Positions 8,205 to 17,675 of a DNA stretch of 64,000 nucleotides are shown here, in pieces. Source of the DNA: JACRIM01 sp038042195 (GTDB lineage: Bacteria; Planctomycetota; Phycisphaerae; UBA1845; UTPLA1); NCBI GenBank assembly GCA_038042195.1, contig JBBTET010000021.1:1-64000 (forward strand). Direction: 5' to 3'. The position numbers were made by a program, and so were the translations under genes. Each line of letters starts with the position of its first letter. The first letter of the stretch is position 1. The notes under the pieces are model-generated. The model was given only the letters and a program-made list of their open reading frames with translations, did not search any database and was not told where the DNA came from.

Positions 8205-9747
8205 CCGGCACGGCCTCGTACGTCCGGCCCTCGATAAGCTGCGTCGTCAGCATGTCCTCGACGTGCGTCGCGCTCACCATACGGCGGAAATCCATGACCC
8301 ATCGCAGTGCGATAGCGCCGCTAAATGCCCCCATGCCGGCCAGGATCACCTTCGTAATGTCGCAATGCCGGGTGGGCTGATACAAATGAACACACTCGCA
8401 CAACACTGAAGCCGCCATCGTCGCCATCACAACGATGAACGTCCGGCGTCGCCACGGGCGTGACGAGATGCCCGTCGCGACGAATGACAAGACCGCCCCC
8501 AACGCGCCAAATCGCAAGAGGTCGGTCGAAATGTTATACGCTGCCAGGTTGGCTCGCTGACCGAAGTGCCCCAGAAATGGCACGAGACAGGCCCGCTGGT
8601 CAAATGCGCAAGCAACGTCGGTCTTCGGATCAAAATCAAACGGAGCAAGTCCATACGCAATCGTCATTCCGCATGTCATGAACGCAACGGCGGTTGTGAC
8701 AGGCCTCGGCCATTCAAAGACCCCCATCGAAACGCGGTCAGTCACTGCATTTCTGCGATGAATGTAAAGAGCCTTCGCCCCAATCGCCGCGCCAATCGGC
8801 CACGCAACGAGTGCGCAGGCAAGTGTCGCGGTGTCGAGACCGTGAGAAATCAAGAAGATGCGGAGGACCGTGATGCACGCCGCGAGGCACATGACGCTCA
8901 GCATTGACCAAAAGTAGGTTGCCGATGTCGTCAGCCCCGCACGGCCAAGTCCCACCACGAGGAGGGCCGCTATGGCTGCATACAGCGCAACGTCTGCCAT
9001 GCGATCAAGCGTGTATTCCCATCTCATGCGAGTCAATTCAGTCCCGGATCGCCGATCAGACTTTACGTCTGCTTCGAGGCGCTTCGCCATCTCGTCCCAC
9101 TGAGCCAGCGGACTAGCATCGCCACGTAAAATCGCCACCTTGGCGGTGTGCTTCACGTCGGGGACCACATCAAAAGGCCGCAATTGCACGACCAGCACGA
9201 AGCACACAAACGAATAGGCCACCGCGAGCCACCAATTCCGAGCGGCGGCGGATCGCCCGAAGGACAAGAGGCGTCGAATCGGTTGTTCGGCAAAAAGCCC
9301 GACGCACACGCCAAGCACGGAACCTAGGCCATTGGAGACCACATCAATCCACGACGGAACACGCAAGCGGTCGAAGACCTGGCCCTCTTCCACAAGAAAA
9401 CTCAGGCCAGTGCCAACGATGACTGGGACGATCGCCGAGGCAACACGTCCCCACAATCGTCGCCGAACCGCAAAGAAAAGTCCGGCCCCAACAGGAACAT
9501 ATGCACCGATGTTAAACAGAATATCTGCAATGCTGATCGGCAGTACATACAATCCCAATCGTGCATCCCCCAGCCCAGCGCGAACCACCCGTCCGAATTC
9601 AAAAGGGATGAAGCAGCAATAGACGAGGAGCAACAAATAGGCCGCCAGCAACATCTCCGGCAGACGGCGATGCACGGCATTGATGATCGGTTCGCTGGAA
9701 ACATCACCCGATGCGAACGGTACGACCCTCTCTTGCATGGAGGTCAT
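8152..9747 (-). CDS. VanZ-like multi-spanning membrane protein
   Basis: This 531-residue protein has many hydrophobic helices. The first half carries VanZ-like features: the FIPFEFG region after the first helix, the ISIADILFNIGAYVPVG segment, and FLVEEGQVF followed by a PSWIDVVSNGLGSVLG helix. A second, more divergent VanZ-like half (LAPFDFDP, CECVHLYQPTRHCDITKVILAG) follows, suggesting an internal duplication. VanZ domains occur in teicoplanin resistance and in exosortase/polysaccharide loci. The ATG at 9747 overlaps the stop of the upstream lipoprotein gene as ATGA. The 3' end overlaps the capK-like gene. Confidence 0.75.
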   Translation of the reverse strand: MTSMQERVVPFASGDVSSEPIINAVHRRLPEMLLAAYLLLLVYCCFIPFEFGRVVRAGLGDARLGLYVLPISIADILFNIGAYVPVGAGLFFAVRRRLWGRVASAIVPVIVGTGLSFLVEEGQVFDRLRVPSWIDVVSNGLGSVLGVCVGLFAEQPIRRLLSFGRSAAARNWWLAVAYSFVCFVLVVQLRPFDVVPDVKHTAKVAILRGDASPLAQWDEMAKRLEADVKSDRRSGTELTRMRWEYTLDRMADVALYAAIAALLVVGLGRAGLTTSATYFWSMLSVMCLAACITVLRIFLISHGLDTATLACALVAWPIGAAIGAKALYIHRRNAVTDRVSMGVFEWPRPVTTAVAFMTCGMTIAYGLAPFDFDPKTDVACAFDQRACLVPFLGHFGQRANLAAYNISTDLLRFGALGAVLSFVATGISSRPWRRRTFIVVMATMAASVLCECVHLYQPTRHCDITKVILAGMGAFSGAIALRWVMDFRRMVSATHVEDMLTTQLIEGRTYEAVPVTLPRSRHAGVSQMDQE

Positions 9748-10547
9748 CGCCCCTTCCGCAGCGTCGGCAAGTCTAAGATACGCAACCGAGAATCCCGAGG
9801 ATACACGGGGCGATCCGTCTGCCACGGATTCGGCTGCGTCGTCGGCTCGAAACCGTCGCGCTGGGCCATGTCCCAGATCGAATAGCGCACGAGTTGTCGC
9901 AAATCCGCCTCGGCGCGGAAGTCCGCTTCCTCAAGCCAGACCTTATGTTTGGGCTTGGGGTGGCTGTCATCCTCCACCTCTTCGCGCCGACACTCGGCGA
10001 TCGTCACGGGAATGCGATAGCTCGTCAGGGCCTTTTCAGTCGTCGCATCCCAGATCACGCCGACATACTCCGCATCCGCGTCCGTTTCCTTCACCCGGGC
10101 GTAGATCAGGCAAAGCCCGCAATCATTCTGCACGGACTTCTTCAACAGTGCCTTGTGCTGGATACCACGCGGATCAAGCCCCGTCATTCGGTGCATCGTG
10201 ACTTCCCGAAGCGCGGGAAAATCATCAAGGAGCTGGTTCCAATACGCACTGCGCTCAACGGTCATCGACGCAAGCTGAATATGATGTGTGGTGGAGTCGG
10301 AATCCGTGACGGCGTTGATCCGCACCACCGAGATGCCCGTTGGAAATCGGCCGATCGTGGGAGTTTTATCAAGCTCCTTCGCCCCACTCGGAGGTAGCTG
10401 ATCGTGAGTCACTCCCAAATCCACCGGAGTCACACATATCTGTTCCTCCTTCACCGGCGAAACATAGGTGTGAGAATCAGAGCGACAAGCGGTGACGAAC
10501 ACCAAGACCGCCGGCAGGAGTGCGATTTGTAATTTGGTTTGAATCAT
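9744..10547 (-). CDS. Putative lipoprotein of the exopolysaccharide block
   Basis: A 267-residue protein begins MIQTKLQIALLPAVLVFVTAC, a lipoprotein signal with lipobox VTAC. No known domain was recognised in the mature part. It has a DCGLCLIYARV segment, a strand-rich centre, and a C-terminus with Trp and Pro. It ends in an ATGA overlap with the VanZ-like gene, so the two are translationally coupled. It is divergent from the sugar transferase across a region with a 10-bp palindrome. A polysaccharide-linked envelope role is inferred from context only. Confidence 0.65.
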   Translation of the reverse strand: MIQTKLQIALLPAVLVFVTACRSDSHTYVSPVKEEQICVTPVDLGVTHDQLPPSGAKELDKTPTIGRFPTGISVVRINAVTDSDSTTHHIQLASMTVERSAYWNQLLDDFPALREVTMHRMTGLDPRGIQHKALLKKSVQNDCGLCLIYARVKETDADAEYVGVIWDATTEKALTSYRIPVTIAECRREEVEDDSHPKPKHKVWLEEADFRAEADLRQLVRYSIWDMAQRDGFEPTTQPNPWQTDRPVYPRDSRLRILDLPTLRKGR

Positions 10548-10693
10548 GTGCGATGGCTGCCCGTGGCGAAAGCGGTGCCGACCGTTGCTCTTATCGGGTG
10601 TTGGAGGGCACGACTTGCGTGACCGGTCCGCACAGCATGATGACAACGCAACGCCGACGATTGCGCTCTCCCACCAGTGCGCCACTCATTCGC

Positions 10694-10716
10694 GCATGTG
10701 CAAATCTTGCACATGC
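10694..10716. promoter_or_regulatory. Perfect palindrome between divergent envelope genes, candidate operator
   Basis: Arms GCATGTGCAA and its exact complement are separated by ATC, giving 10 paired bases on each side. It lies between the lipoprotein/VanZ pair (minus) and the sugar transferase (plus). No T-run follows on either strand, so it is more like a protein-binding site than a terminator. The regulator is unknown. Confidence 0.45.
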
Positions 10717-10825
10717 CTGTCTCCGGCTCGCACGCAGAAACTGCGCCCGGCCAACATGGAACCACCTTCTCAGGTACCCCCCGGCGGCGTCCGATACCCT
10801 TTATCGAGCAATCATCGGAGTCCGC

Positions 10826-12313
10826 GTGTCAACAAACACCATGCTGTCCGTCGATCTGGCCACTGCCGCGAGCCTGCCGCCCATGCGCACGGCTCCGACC
10901 GTCGTTCGTCAGAAGACACCAGCGTCCGGCAAGATGTTGATTGGCGGCTGTCTGCTGCATCTGCCTCGCGGTGCTTGGATGCTGATGGACCTGATCCTGG
11001 TCTGTTTCGGCACGGCTCTCGGTGACAAGCTTTTCGTCTGGTGGTCAGCTGGGAATCTCTTCACCGACTACAACCAATGGCTGGCGAATGTCGTCGTCGG
11101 TAGCGCCGTCATCATCGCGGGCAGCGTGGTCGGCCTGTATGAACAAACGACCCTCTGGGTCCGTTCTCGCATCCTCGCGCGATGCCTGCTGACCGTCACG
11201 ATCGCCATGCTGGCAAGCTGGCTCGTATTGCACCTGCTTATGTATTCAAACTTGAGCAGGCGCGCCGCGGCGTCGGGCGTCGTGTTTTATCTTCTCACGG
11301 CATCCGGCCTCCGACTGCTCGGACACACCGCCGTGCGCGAAGTGAAACGCGGTCTGCTCGTCATCGGTCAGGGGCCGCTCACCGGGACCATTATCCGTTC
11401 AATCCGTCGCGGTGCCGTCAGCGGCTATCGCTTGGTCGGTATGGCCGTCGGGGATGTGCAATCAGCCCGCATAGAAAGCGGAGGCGACATCCCGGTCGTC
11501 GGCGACATTGCCAACATCGAAGACCTTTGCCACCGTTTCGACGTGGCGGAGGTTGTCGTTGCGGAAGAGGCATCCAAGAACCCGCAACACCAGCGCGCCG
11601 CCCTCGCCTGCCTGCGCATGGGCTGCCGCGTCACGAACGAAACCACCTTCTTTGAGACGACGTTTGGCGAAGTGCCCGTTTCACACATCTCGCCGAATTG
11701 GTTTATCTCCGCCGATCTCAAGGGGCAGTTGCAGGAACACACGACCGCCAAGCGACTCTTCGACGTCGCCGCTGCGACCATCGGCCTGATCCTCGCGGCA
11801 CCCGTGATGCTTTTGATCACGCTGATCCTCAAGGTGCAAGGACGCGGCAACGCGTTGTATTCGCAGACCCGCGTCGGCCAGGGCGGCCGGCCGTTCACGC
11901 TTTACAAGTTCCGCACCATGCGCGGAGACGCCGAGGCCGGAGGCACGACGTGGGCCTCGCCCAACGATCCGCGCGTCACACCGGTGGGTCGCTTCCTGCG
12001 AATCACGCGCCTCGATGAACTGCCGCAACTCTGGAACATCCTTAAAGGCGACATGTCCCTCGTCGGCCCGCGCCCCGAACGGCCGGAGTTCGTCGGCCCG
12101 CTCTCCATCCTCATTCCGTTCTTCAACGAGCGACATCTAATCAAGCCGGGTTTGACAGGGTGGGCACAAATCAATTACTCCTACGGCGGCTCCATCGCCG
12201 ACGCCCGGCGCAAGCTGCAACTCGACCTCTACTACATCAAACACACCTCGCTCGAACTCGACCTCATCATCCTCCTTCGCACCTTTGGTACCTTTTTTCG
12301 CGGTTCACGATAG
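10826..12313 (+). CDS. Undecaprenyl-phosphate sugar phosphotransferase (exopolysaccharide)
   Basis: This 495-residue protein should transfer a sugar-1-phosphate to the polyprenyl carrier, the first step of exopolysaccharide synthesis. It has four N-terminal membrane helices, a CoA-binding-like domain (GLLVIGQGPLTG), a fifth helix (AAATIGLILAAPVMLLI), and the catalytic domain with TRVGQGGRPFTLYKFRTM, ITRLDELPQLWNILKGDMS, VGPRPERPEF and PGLTGWAQINY. The GTG at 10826 has GGAG upstream; an ATG at 10841 is the alternative. The frame is open upstream to 10520, but that part is low-complexity and passes through the palindrome. Confidence 0.9.
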   Translation: MSTNTMLSVDLATAASLPPMRTAPTVVRQKTPASGKMLIGGCLLHLPRGAWMLMDLILVCFGTALGDKLFVWWSAGNLFTDYNQWLANVVVGSAVIIAGSVVGLYEQTTLWVRSRILARCLLTVTIAMLASWLVLHLLMYSNLSRRAAASGVVFYLLTASGLRLLGHTAVREVKRGLLVIGQGPLTGTIIRSIRRGAVSGYRLVGMAVGDVQSARIESGGDIPVVGDIANIEDLCHRFDVAEVVVAEEASKNPQHQRAALACLRMGCRVTNETTFFETTFGEVPVSHISPNWFISADLKGQLQEHTTAKRLFDVAAATIGLILAAPVMLLITLILKVQGRGNALYSQTRVGQGGRPFTLYKFRTMRGDAEAGGTTWASPNDPRVTPVGRFLRITRLDELPQLWNILKGDMSLVGPRPERPEFVGPLSILIPFFNERHLIKPGLTGWAQINYSYGGSIADARRKLQLDLYYIKHTSLELDLIILLRTFGTFFRGSR

Positions 12314-12387
12314 CCCCACTCGTATCCGTCCGATTATTGGTATCATTTCCGTCAGGATCGTGCGTCTCCCAAGGTCGGATTGTCCTT

Positions 12388-13968
12388 ATGAACTCGTCGT
12401 CACTCATTTTGATCTTGAGTCATGTGTGGTTAGGCCAATCCGCCTCAGTCGCCCAACACGGCGGCGGTCCACTCGACACGCCCGCGCTGCACGAGTGCGT
12501 GCCCGAAACGTTGCACCAGTATGTACGCGGTGCCGCTGACGCGAATTGCAAACGACTGGGACTCACACCCGCCGCGCGATCATCCACGGCGCTCTTTCCC
12601 TTTTACCCCATCGGCGGCAATCACGGCAACGACATCTTCCACGGGGGCTTCGTCGATCTCGACCCCACAGCGAATATCAACACCTACGGCTGCCTGCCCT
12701 TTACCTACAACGGCCATGCCGGTATCGACACGCCGCTGCGTAGTTTCGGAGAACAAATCGTTGGCGTCCCTGTCTTTGCCGTTCTCGACGGCATTTGCAC
12801 CTTCGCACAAGACGGCTGGCCCGACATGAACACCGGCGGAGGCGTGCAGGGAAATATCATCGGCCTTACTCCAATCGGCGAGAATCGAACCATTTGGTAC
12901 TACCACTTGAAAAACGGTAGCGTCTCCGTCTCGGTTGGACAGTTCATTAAGGCCGGCACGCAGATCGCTCAAGTGGCATCGAGCGGAAATAGTTACGGAC
13001 CGCATCTGCATTTTGAAGTGCGCGACCAGCCGGGTGATGTTGTCTATGAGCCGTTCGCGGGAGCCTGTCGCCCCGGCCCCAGCGGCTTCGTCAATCAGCC
13101 GCCGCTTATCACGGATTGCTTCTTCGACGATTTCGGATTCACGCATGTCGACCTGACGACCGTACAACAACTTCCCTTTGCCCAGCCGCGCGAGGGGCAG
13201 ATCGGCCTCGACGACCCATTTATCCGCTTCTGGGTCAAGGGTCACAACCTGCCCGTTGCGAGCACGTGGCGGGTGCGCTTCTATCGCCCCGACAATTCCG
13301 TATCCTCCGATACCGGTTGGTTCTTCTTTAACACTGAGGTATGGCGTGATTACTCGTTCCCCTGGGAATACGAAGTCCCGATGACGTTGGATGTCACCGG
13401 TACCTGGAACGTCCGCGTCGACTTCAACGACGTGCAGATGATCAACGCACCCTTGGAAGTCAAGACGACGAGGACCATCGGCTTCAACCGGCCGCCGCAG
13501 CCGAACACCGTCGCCTTCAATCCGCCGGCTCCGACATTGACGGATGTCGTCGTTGCCGACGTCAGCACGTCGGTCCTGCTGGATGATTTGGATTACGACC
13601 TGGTGCGCTATCACTACGTTTGGACCGTCGATGGCAGCGTGGTGCGAAACGTGACCACTGCGGGTCAGGCCGACGCGATTCCGCATCACCTCGCTTGTCC
13701 AGGCTCGACCATTCAATGCATGGTGACTCCCAATGACGGCGTTGCCGACGGACCGACGGCCGACGTGACCTACACGCTTCCTGGCACGCTTCTACCTGAC
13801 ATGGATTGCGATTGCATGGTGACCCTCTCGGATGTACCCGCCTTTGTCGAGGCCCTATTGCAAACCGGCGGACCCCAGGCATGCGTCCCCGGACGAGCCG
13901 ATGCGAATCACGATGGCACGGTCAACGCCCGCGATTTGGCACCCTTCGTCGATGTGCTCGTTCCGTAG
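12388..13968 (+). CDS. Secreted M23 metallopeptidase with dockerin-like tail
   Basis: The 526-residue protein begins with a short hydrophobic signal-like stretch (SLILILSHVWLGQSA). It has a LytM-type peptidase domain: NGHAGID supplies His and Asp zinc ligands and SYGPHLHFEV the HxH motif, so it is probably active on peptidoglycan cross-bridges. Two beta-sandwich-like segments follow. The last 60 residues hold two EF-hand-like loops (DMDCDCMVTLSDVPAFV and DANHDGTVNARDLAPFV), the tail shared with four other secreted proteins here. It follows the sugar transferase by 74 bp. The ATG at 12388 has only a weak ribosome site. Confidence 0.85.
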   Translation: MNSSSLILILSHVWLGQSASVAQHGGGPLDTPALHECVPETLHQYVRGAADANCKRLGLTPAARSSTALFPFYPIGGNHGNDIFHGGFVDLDPTANINTYGCLPFTYNGHAGIDTPLRSFGEQIVGVPVFAVLDGICTFAQDGWPDMNTGGGVQGNIIGLTPIGENRTIWYYHLKNGSVSVSVGQFIKAGTQIAQVASSGNSYGPHLHFEVRDQPGDVVYEPFAGACRPGPSGFVNQPPLITDCFFDDFGFTHVDLTTVQQLPFAQPREGQIGLDDPFIRFWVKGHNLPVASTWRVRFYRPDNSVSSDTGWFFFNTEVWRDYSFPWEYEVPMTLDVTGTWNVRVDFNDVQMINAPLEVKTTRTIGFNRPPQPNTVAFNPPAPTLTDVVVADVSTSVLLDDLDYDLVRYHYVWTVDGSVVRNVTTAGQADAIPHHLACPGSTIQCMVTPNDGVADGPTADVTYTLPGTLLPDMDCDCMVTLSDVPAFVEALLQTGGPQACVPGRADANHDGTVNARDLAPFVDVLVP

Positions 13969-14049
13969 GATGTTTTCACCGCTGAGCCGTCCTTAATCCG
14001 ATTGCCCTCATGTGAACTACCGCCTACGATCCGCCGTAGTAGGAAGATC

Positions 14050-14502
14050 ATGAACACAGATCTCGTCGGCAAAGTCCTCTCCATCGCTGTCCGACCCGAC
14101 AAACGCGCCACGCTTAAGGAAATCCCCGTGGCAAATGCCGTCGCGGATGGTGGCATCGACGGCGATCACGCCGTGGCCCCGACGCGAGGAATCACGTTTA
14201 TCTCGGCAAAGCAGTGGAACGACACCCTTGGCGAACTTGGAGCAGACTTGCCGTGGCACACTCGGCGTGCAAATGTGTTGATCGATGCCCCGTCGCTCGG
14301 CCACTGGATCGGAAAGACCATCCGCGTTGGCGAAGTGGAAGTGGAAATCCTCGATGAAACCCGGCCCTGTCAACTCATGGACCAACTGCACAACGGACTT
14401 CGCGCAGCCTTGAAACCCGACTGCCGAGGAGGCGTCCTCGGGCGCGTCAGCAAGAGCGGGAGTTTTCGCGTGGGCGACACTGCGGAAGTAATCACCAAAT
14501 AG
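14050..14502 (+). CDS. MOSC domain protein
   Basis: The 150-residue product is a compact MOSC domain, related to the molybdenum-cofactor sulfurase C-terminus. Recognisable parts are GGIDGDHA near residue 37, RGITFIS, the RRANVLID strand and the ILDETRPCQLMD segment with the Cys that usually binds sulfur. MOSC proteins move sulfur or bind molybdenum cofactor; a stand-alone one cannot be assigned further. GGAAG lies before the ATG at 14050. It converges with the inactive protease gene, leaving 13 bp between the stops. Confidence 0.85.
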   Translation: MNTDLVGKVLSIAVRPDKRATLKEIPVANAVADGGIDGDHAVAPTRGITFISAKQWNDTLGELGADLPWHTRRANVLIDAPSLGHWIGKTIRVGEVEVEILDETRPCQLMDQLHNGLRAALKPDCRGGVLGRVSKSGSFRVGDTAEVITK

Positions 14503-14515
14503 TCCACGAGCCGGA

Positions 14516-15397
14516 CTACTCATCCCCATCGTCGGATTTCTCGTCCTCGTCGTTCGCCTTCATTTCCTTCGACTTCTTGTTGCTTGCGCCCGACGACTTC
14601 TTTGTGTCCTCGTCGTCCTCATCCTTATCCTTCGTGCCGGCCTCCTTAGCGCGGGCCGTCGCTTTCACGACTTCCATCGTCGGCAGGATCAGCCCGTTGG
14701 AAATGTCTCGTCCGATCCCGGTGAAGGCCATGCCTTGTAACTCCTCGTCCTCCGGCATTTGGATGACCGCAATCCCCACGATCTGGCCCGACGCTGAAAA
14801 GACCGGCAGCCCCGGCTCCAATCCGCCCAGCCCCGTGGGAACGAGCAGATCGCGCGGCTTCTTGGTTTTGCCGGCCAGCCGACCCTCACTCACCGTCAGG
14901 ATTCTGTCGAAATACTTGGCCATCTTGCGCAGCGCCAATATCCGCTGACCCACCTCCGGCGCGATGGACTTGGACATGTCGAGACACGCGAACTTCCGAT
15001 CGCCGGGCTTCTTGATCTGCACCCACGCCAGGTCGAGTTCACTATCACGGGCCAGCACCTTGGCTTCCAACCCATCAATATCGTCGCCGATGAGCACCTT
15101 GATGTCCGTCGGCGTCGCACTGCCGCCAATCGAACGCATCATTCGTGGCGACCCGAACCGCGTATTCCCGCACAACACCAGCCCCCCGGCATCCACCATC
15201 ACGCCCGTAATCTCGGCCTCGCTCTCTCGATTGCCGAATTGCCCTTCCATCTTGAGCACGAACTTCACGGTGACAAACGCCGGCCCAACATCGGTGAGAA
15301 CCCTGGCATAGTCGGCCGTGTCATCCGCGCGAAGCGAACCGACCGACACAACGATTATCAGCGTAACGACAGCCATGTTACGAAACAAACGGGGCAT
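14516..15397 (-). CDS. Catalytically dead HtrA-like (S1C) protein
   Basis: A signal peptide precedes a trypsin-fold domain aligning with the HtrA upstream, but the triad is lost: the TNYHV of the active gene becomes CGNTR (His to Thr79), the Asp of LDLAWV is kept (D122), and the Ser loop GNSGGPL becomes LEPGLPV (Ser to Pro195). There is no PDZ domain. The last 45 residues are a Lys/Asp/Glu-rich disordered tail. Length is 293. AAGGAG lies before the ATG at 15397, ten bases after the htrA stop, so the two form an operon. Inferred role: partner or substrate-binding subunit of the active protease. Confidence 0.85.
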   Translation of the reverse strand: MPRLFRNMAVVTLIIVVSVGSLRADDTADYARVLTDVGPAFVTVKFVLKMEGQFGNRESEAEITGVMVDAGGLVLCGNTRFGSPRMMRSIGGSATPTDIKVLIGDDIDGLEAKVLARDSELDLAWVQIKKPGDRKFACLDMSKSIAPEVGQRILALRKMAKYFDRILTVSEGRLAGKTKKPRDLLVPTGLGGLEPGLPVFSASGQIVGIAVIQMPEDEELQGMAFTGIGRDISNGLILPTMEVVKATARAKEAGTKDKDEDDEDTKKSSGASNKKSKEMKANDEDEKSDDGDE

Positions 15398-15407
15398 TCG
15401 GGTCTCC

Positions 15408-17540
15408 TTAATTGGCCGGGGCCTTCTTGTCATCCTCTGGCAGGTTCGGCTTCCACTCCGGCTCCACAAATTGGAACCTCGTCTGAACGCCGCGCAGCAC
15501 AACAAACACCACTCGCTGCGGCTGCTCCTTGGCAATGGCCTTCATGGCTTTCTTATACGCCTTGAGGTCTTTGATCTCGTGCTGATTAATCTTCAAAATC
15601 AGATCGTCGGATTGCAGACCGCCCAGCCCGGCCCAACCCGCCGACTCAGCCGATTCAACAAGGACGCCTTCAACAGTCTCGTCCCAACGATGATCGTCAC
15701 GGTCGAAAAACGTCAACTCGCGCACGGTCAGTTCAAAATCCTGATTCCGGGCGCGACGGGCCTCTTCAGGCGTCAGGCGCGTTCGCTCCAACTTGACCGT
15801 CAGCTTCTCCTTCGACTTGTCCCGCAACACCGTCAACTCGGCGGACTCATCGATCTTCAGCTTTCGCACGGCCCTCGCAAAAAGCCCCGAATCCTGCATC
15901 CCGCGCGGGCGGAGCTTTTCGCCGTTAAGCGATGTGATGATGTCGCCCACCTTGAGCGGCGACGAGGCGGCATCCGTGTTCGGATAAATCCGCGTAATGC
16001 GATATCCAAGATCGTCAGGGTGCCCGAGTTTCTTGGCCAGCTTGTCAATAATCGGTTGCGTGGCCACACCGATCCACGCCTTCGCCACCTCCCGCGGCGG
16101 CGGCTCGTTCTCATCGAGCTTGGGCTTGAGCAAGGTCAGATGGCTTTTGCCGCTGCGGTTGAACTCGATAAGCAAATTCTCCGGCAGCGGATCGGACTGC
16201 ATGATCTTCTCATAGACCTTGATCAATTCATGCAGATCACCAATCTTCTCACCATCGATGGACTTAAGCACATCGCCTCCGACAATAGCCGGCTCGGCAA
16301 GCTGCCCAGGGCCGCCGGTGCGAACGCTGCTGATGTACGCACCCTCGCGCGTCTCAAACTTGTTCTCCCGAAACATCCGCTCCGTGATTTCCTCGACCGT
16401 GATGCCCCACGATCGAAGCGACGCCTCATCGCCGCGATCCTTTTCCAGCTTCAGCGTGGTAATCTCCGCCTGGCCCGGCTTCCCCTCGCGCTCGTACGCC
16501 ACGCGAATCGTCGCCCCCACCGCCACTTCCGCGATCCGCTTCATCAACGGCGGAATCTCCTCGGGGAATCGCACCGTCACGCTCTGACCGTCGATGAGCA
16601 GCAGCACATCACCCGCCTTGACGCCCGCCTGGTCCGCTGGGCCGGCCTTCACGACGGAATTGACCAGTACGCCTTTGTCATAACCCGTCTTTTCAATGGG
16701 CTTGAAGCTGACGCCGATCCAACTGCGCGTGATTGCCTTGTCCTTGATGAGGCCGTCGGCGACCAACTTGGCAAGATTGCTGGGGATGGCGAAGCCCATC
16801 GAATTACCGCCCAGCTCATTGATGCCGACAATCTCGCCTTTGAGATTCACCAACGGCCCGCCGCTGTTGCCGGGGTGGATGAGTGAGTCGTGCTGAATCC
16901 ATCGTGTGAACAGACCCGTCCGCTGTCCCTCTTCAAGCTCCATGTCCTCGGCATCTTCCTCGCTGCTGCCGGCGAACACGCGCTCGGTGTTGGACACAAT
17001 CCCAAGCGTCACCGATCGTGATAACGCTAACGGCGACCCCATCGCCATCACATGGTCGCCGACCTGCAAATCATCCGAATTCCCGAACTTCGCCACAGGC
17101 AATTGCGACGCCGGACTCTTCAACTCCGCCAGATTCAGTTTGATGACCGCGATATCAGTCAGCGGATCCTCCCCGATGAGCGTCGCGGAAATCTCCTGCT
17201 TGTCCGAAAGGGTACACTTGAACTTCTTCCCCTTGGACGTCACATGGTAATTCGTCACCACGTACCCCTCGGCCGAGACGATGGTGCCGCTGCCGATGGA
17301 CCGGCTCTTGTGTTCTTTGCCGTCGTAATAGTTCACCGAGACGACGTGGATGTTCACCAGCGCGGGAAATACACGATCCCGCGCCAGCTCGATCATCTGC
17401 CGCAAATCCTCACGTAACTGATCGGCTTTCTTCGTATCCGGCGTCGGAGGCTCCGCAATCACCGCCCCGAGCCGCACCAAACATGCGCCAGCCAGGAATA
17501 GCAATATATAAAGTGTCCGCAACGGCACGCGTTTTCGCAT
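15408..17540 (-). CDS. Active HtrA/DegP-family serine protease with several PDZ domains
   Basis: At 710 residues this is much longer than usual DegP. After a signal peptide comes an S1C domain with an intact triad: His99 in TNYHV, Asp129 in LTDIAVI and Ser226 in PGNSGGP. It is followed by at least three PDZ-like repeats, recognisable by GVLVNSVVKAGPADQAGVKAGD, GDVLKSIDGEKI and the VGDIITSLNGEKL and DDLILKINQHEI repeats. Expected role: envelope protein quality control. AAGGG precedes the ATG at 17540. It is co-transcribed with the inactive homologue downstream. Confidence 0.95.
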   Translation of the reverse strand: MRKRVPLRTLYILLFLAGACLVRLGAVIAEPPTPDTKKADQLREDLRQMIELARDRVFPALVNIHVVSVNYYDGKEHKSRSIGSGTIVSAEGYVVTNYHVTSKGKKFKCTLSDKQEISATLIGEDPLTDIAVIKLNLAELKSPASQLPVAKFGNSDDLQVGDHVMAMGSPLALSRSVTLGIVSNTERVFAGSSEEDAEDMELEEGQRTGLFTRWIQHDSLIHPGNSGGPLVNLKGEIVGINELGGNSMGFAIPSNLAKLVADGLIKDKAITRSWIGVSFKPIEKTGYDKGVLVNSVVKAGPADQAGVKAGDVLLLIDGQSVTVRFPEEIPPLMKRIAEVAVGATIRVAYEREGKPGQAEITTLKLEKDRGDEASLRSWGITVEEITERMFRENKFETREGAYISSVRTGGPGQLAEPAIVGGDVLKSIDGEKIGDLHELIKVYEKIMQSDPLPENLLIEFNRSGKSHLTLLKPKLDENEPPPREVAKAWIGVATQPIIDKLAKKLGHPDDLGYRITRIYPNTDAASSPLKVGDIITSLNGEKLRPRGMQDSGLFARAVRKLKIDESAELTVLRDKSKEKLTVKLERTRLTPEEARRARNQDFELTVRELTFFDRDDHRWDETVEGVLVESAESAGWAGLGGLQSDDLILKINQHEIKDLKAYKKAMKAIAKEQPQRVVFVVLRGVQTRFQFVEPEWKPNLPEDDKKAPAN

Positions 17541-17675
17541 AATAAACCCTTACGTCATGAGTATCTGGAATCCGTAGGGAGGAGATTGCTCATCGCACCC
17601 CCACACGATGCCAATGGCGGCCCAGTCTCACCGATGCAGTATCACGTCGCAAGTGCCCGCGCAATTCGGAAATCG

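Noticed and set aside
10520..10825. Upstream extension of the sugar transferase by 102 codons
   Set aside because: The extension is Arg/Ser/Cys-rich without predicted structure, spans the palindrome and overlaps the divergent lipoprotein start region.
15318..16886. A 522-codon open frame antisense to the HtrA gene
   Set aside because: Its product is a low-complexity Arg/Leu/His-rich chain mirroring the codons of the protease, which has clear motifs on the other strand.
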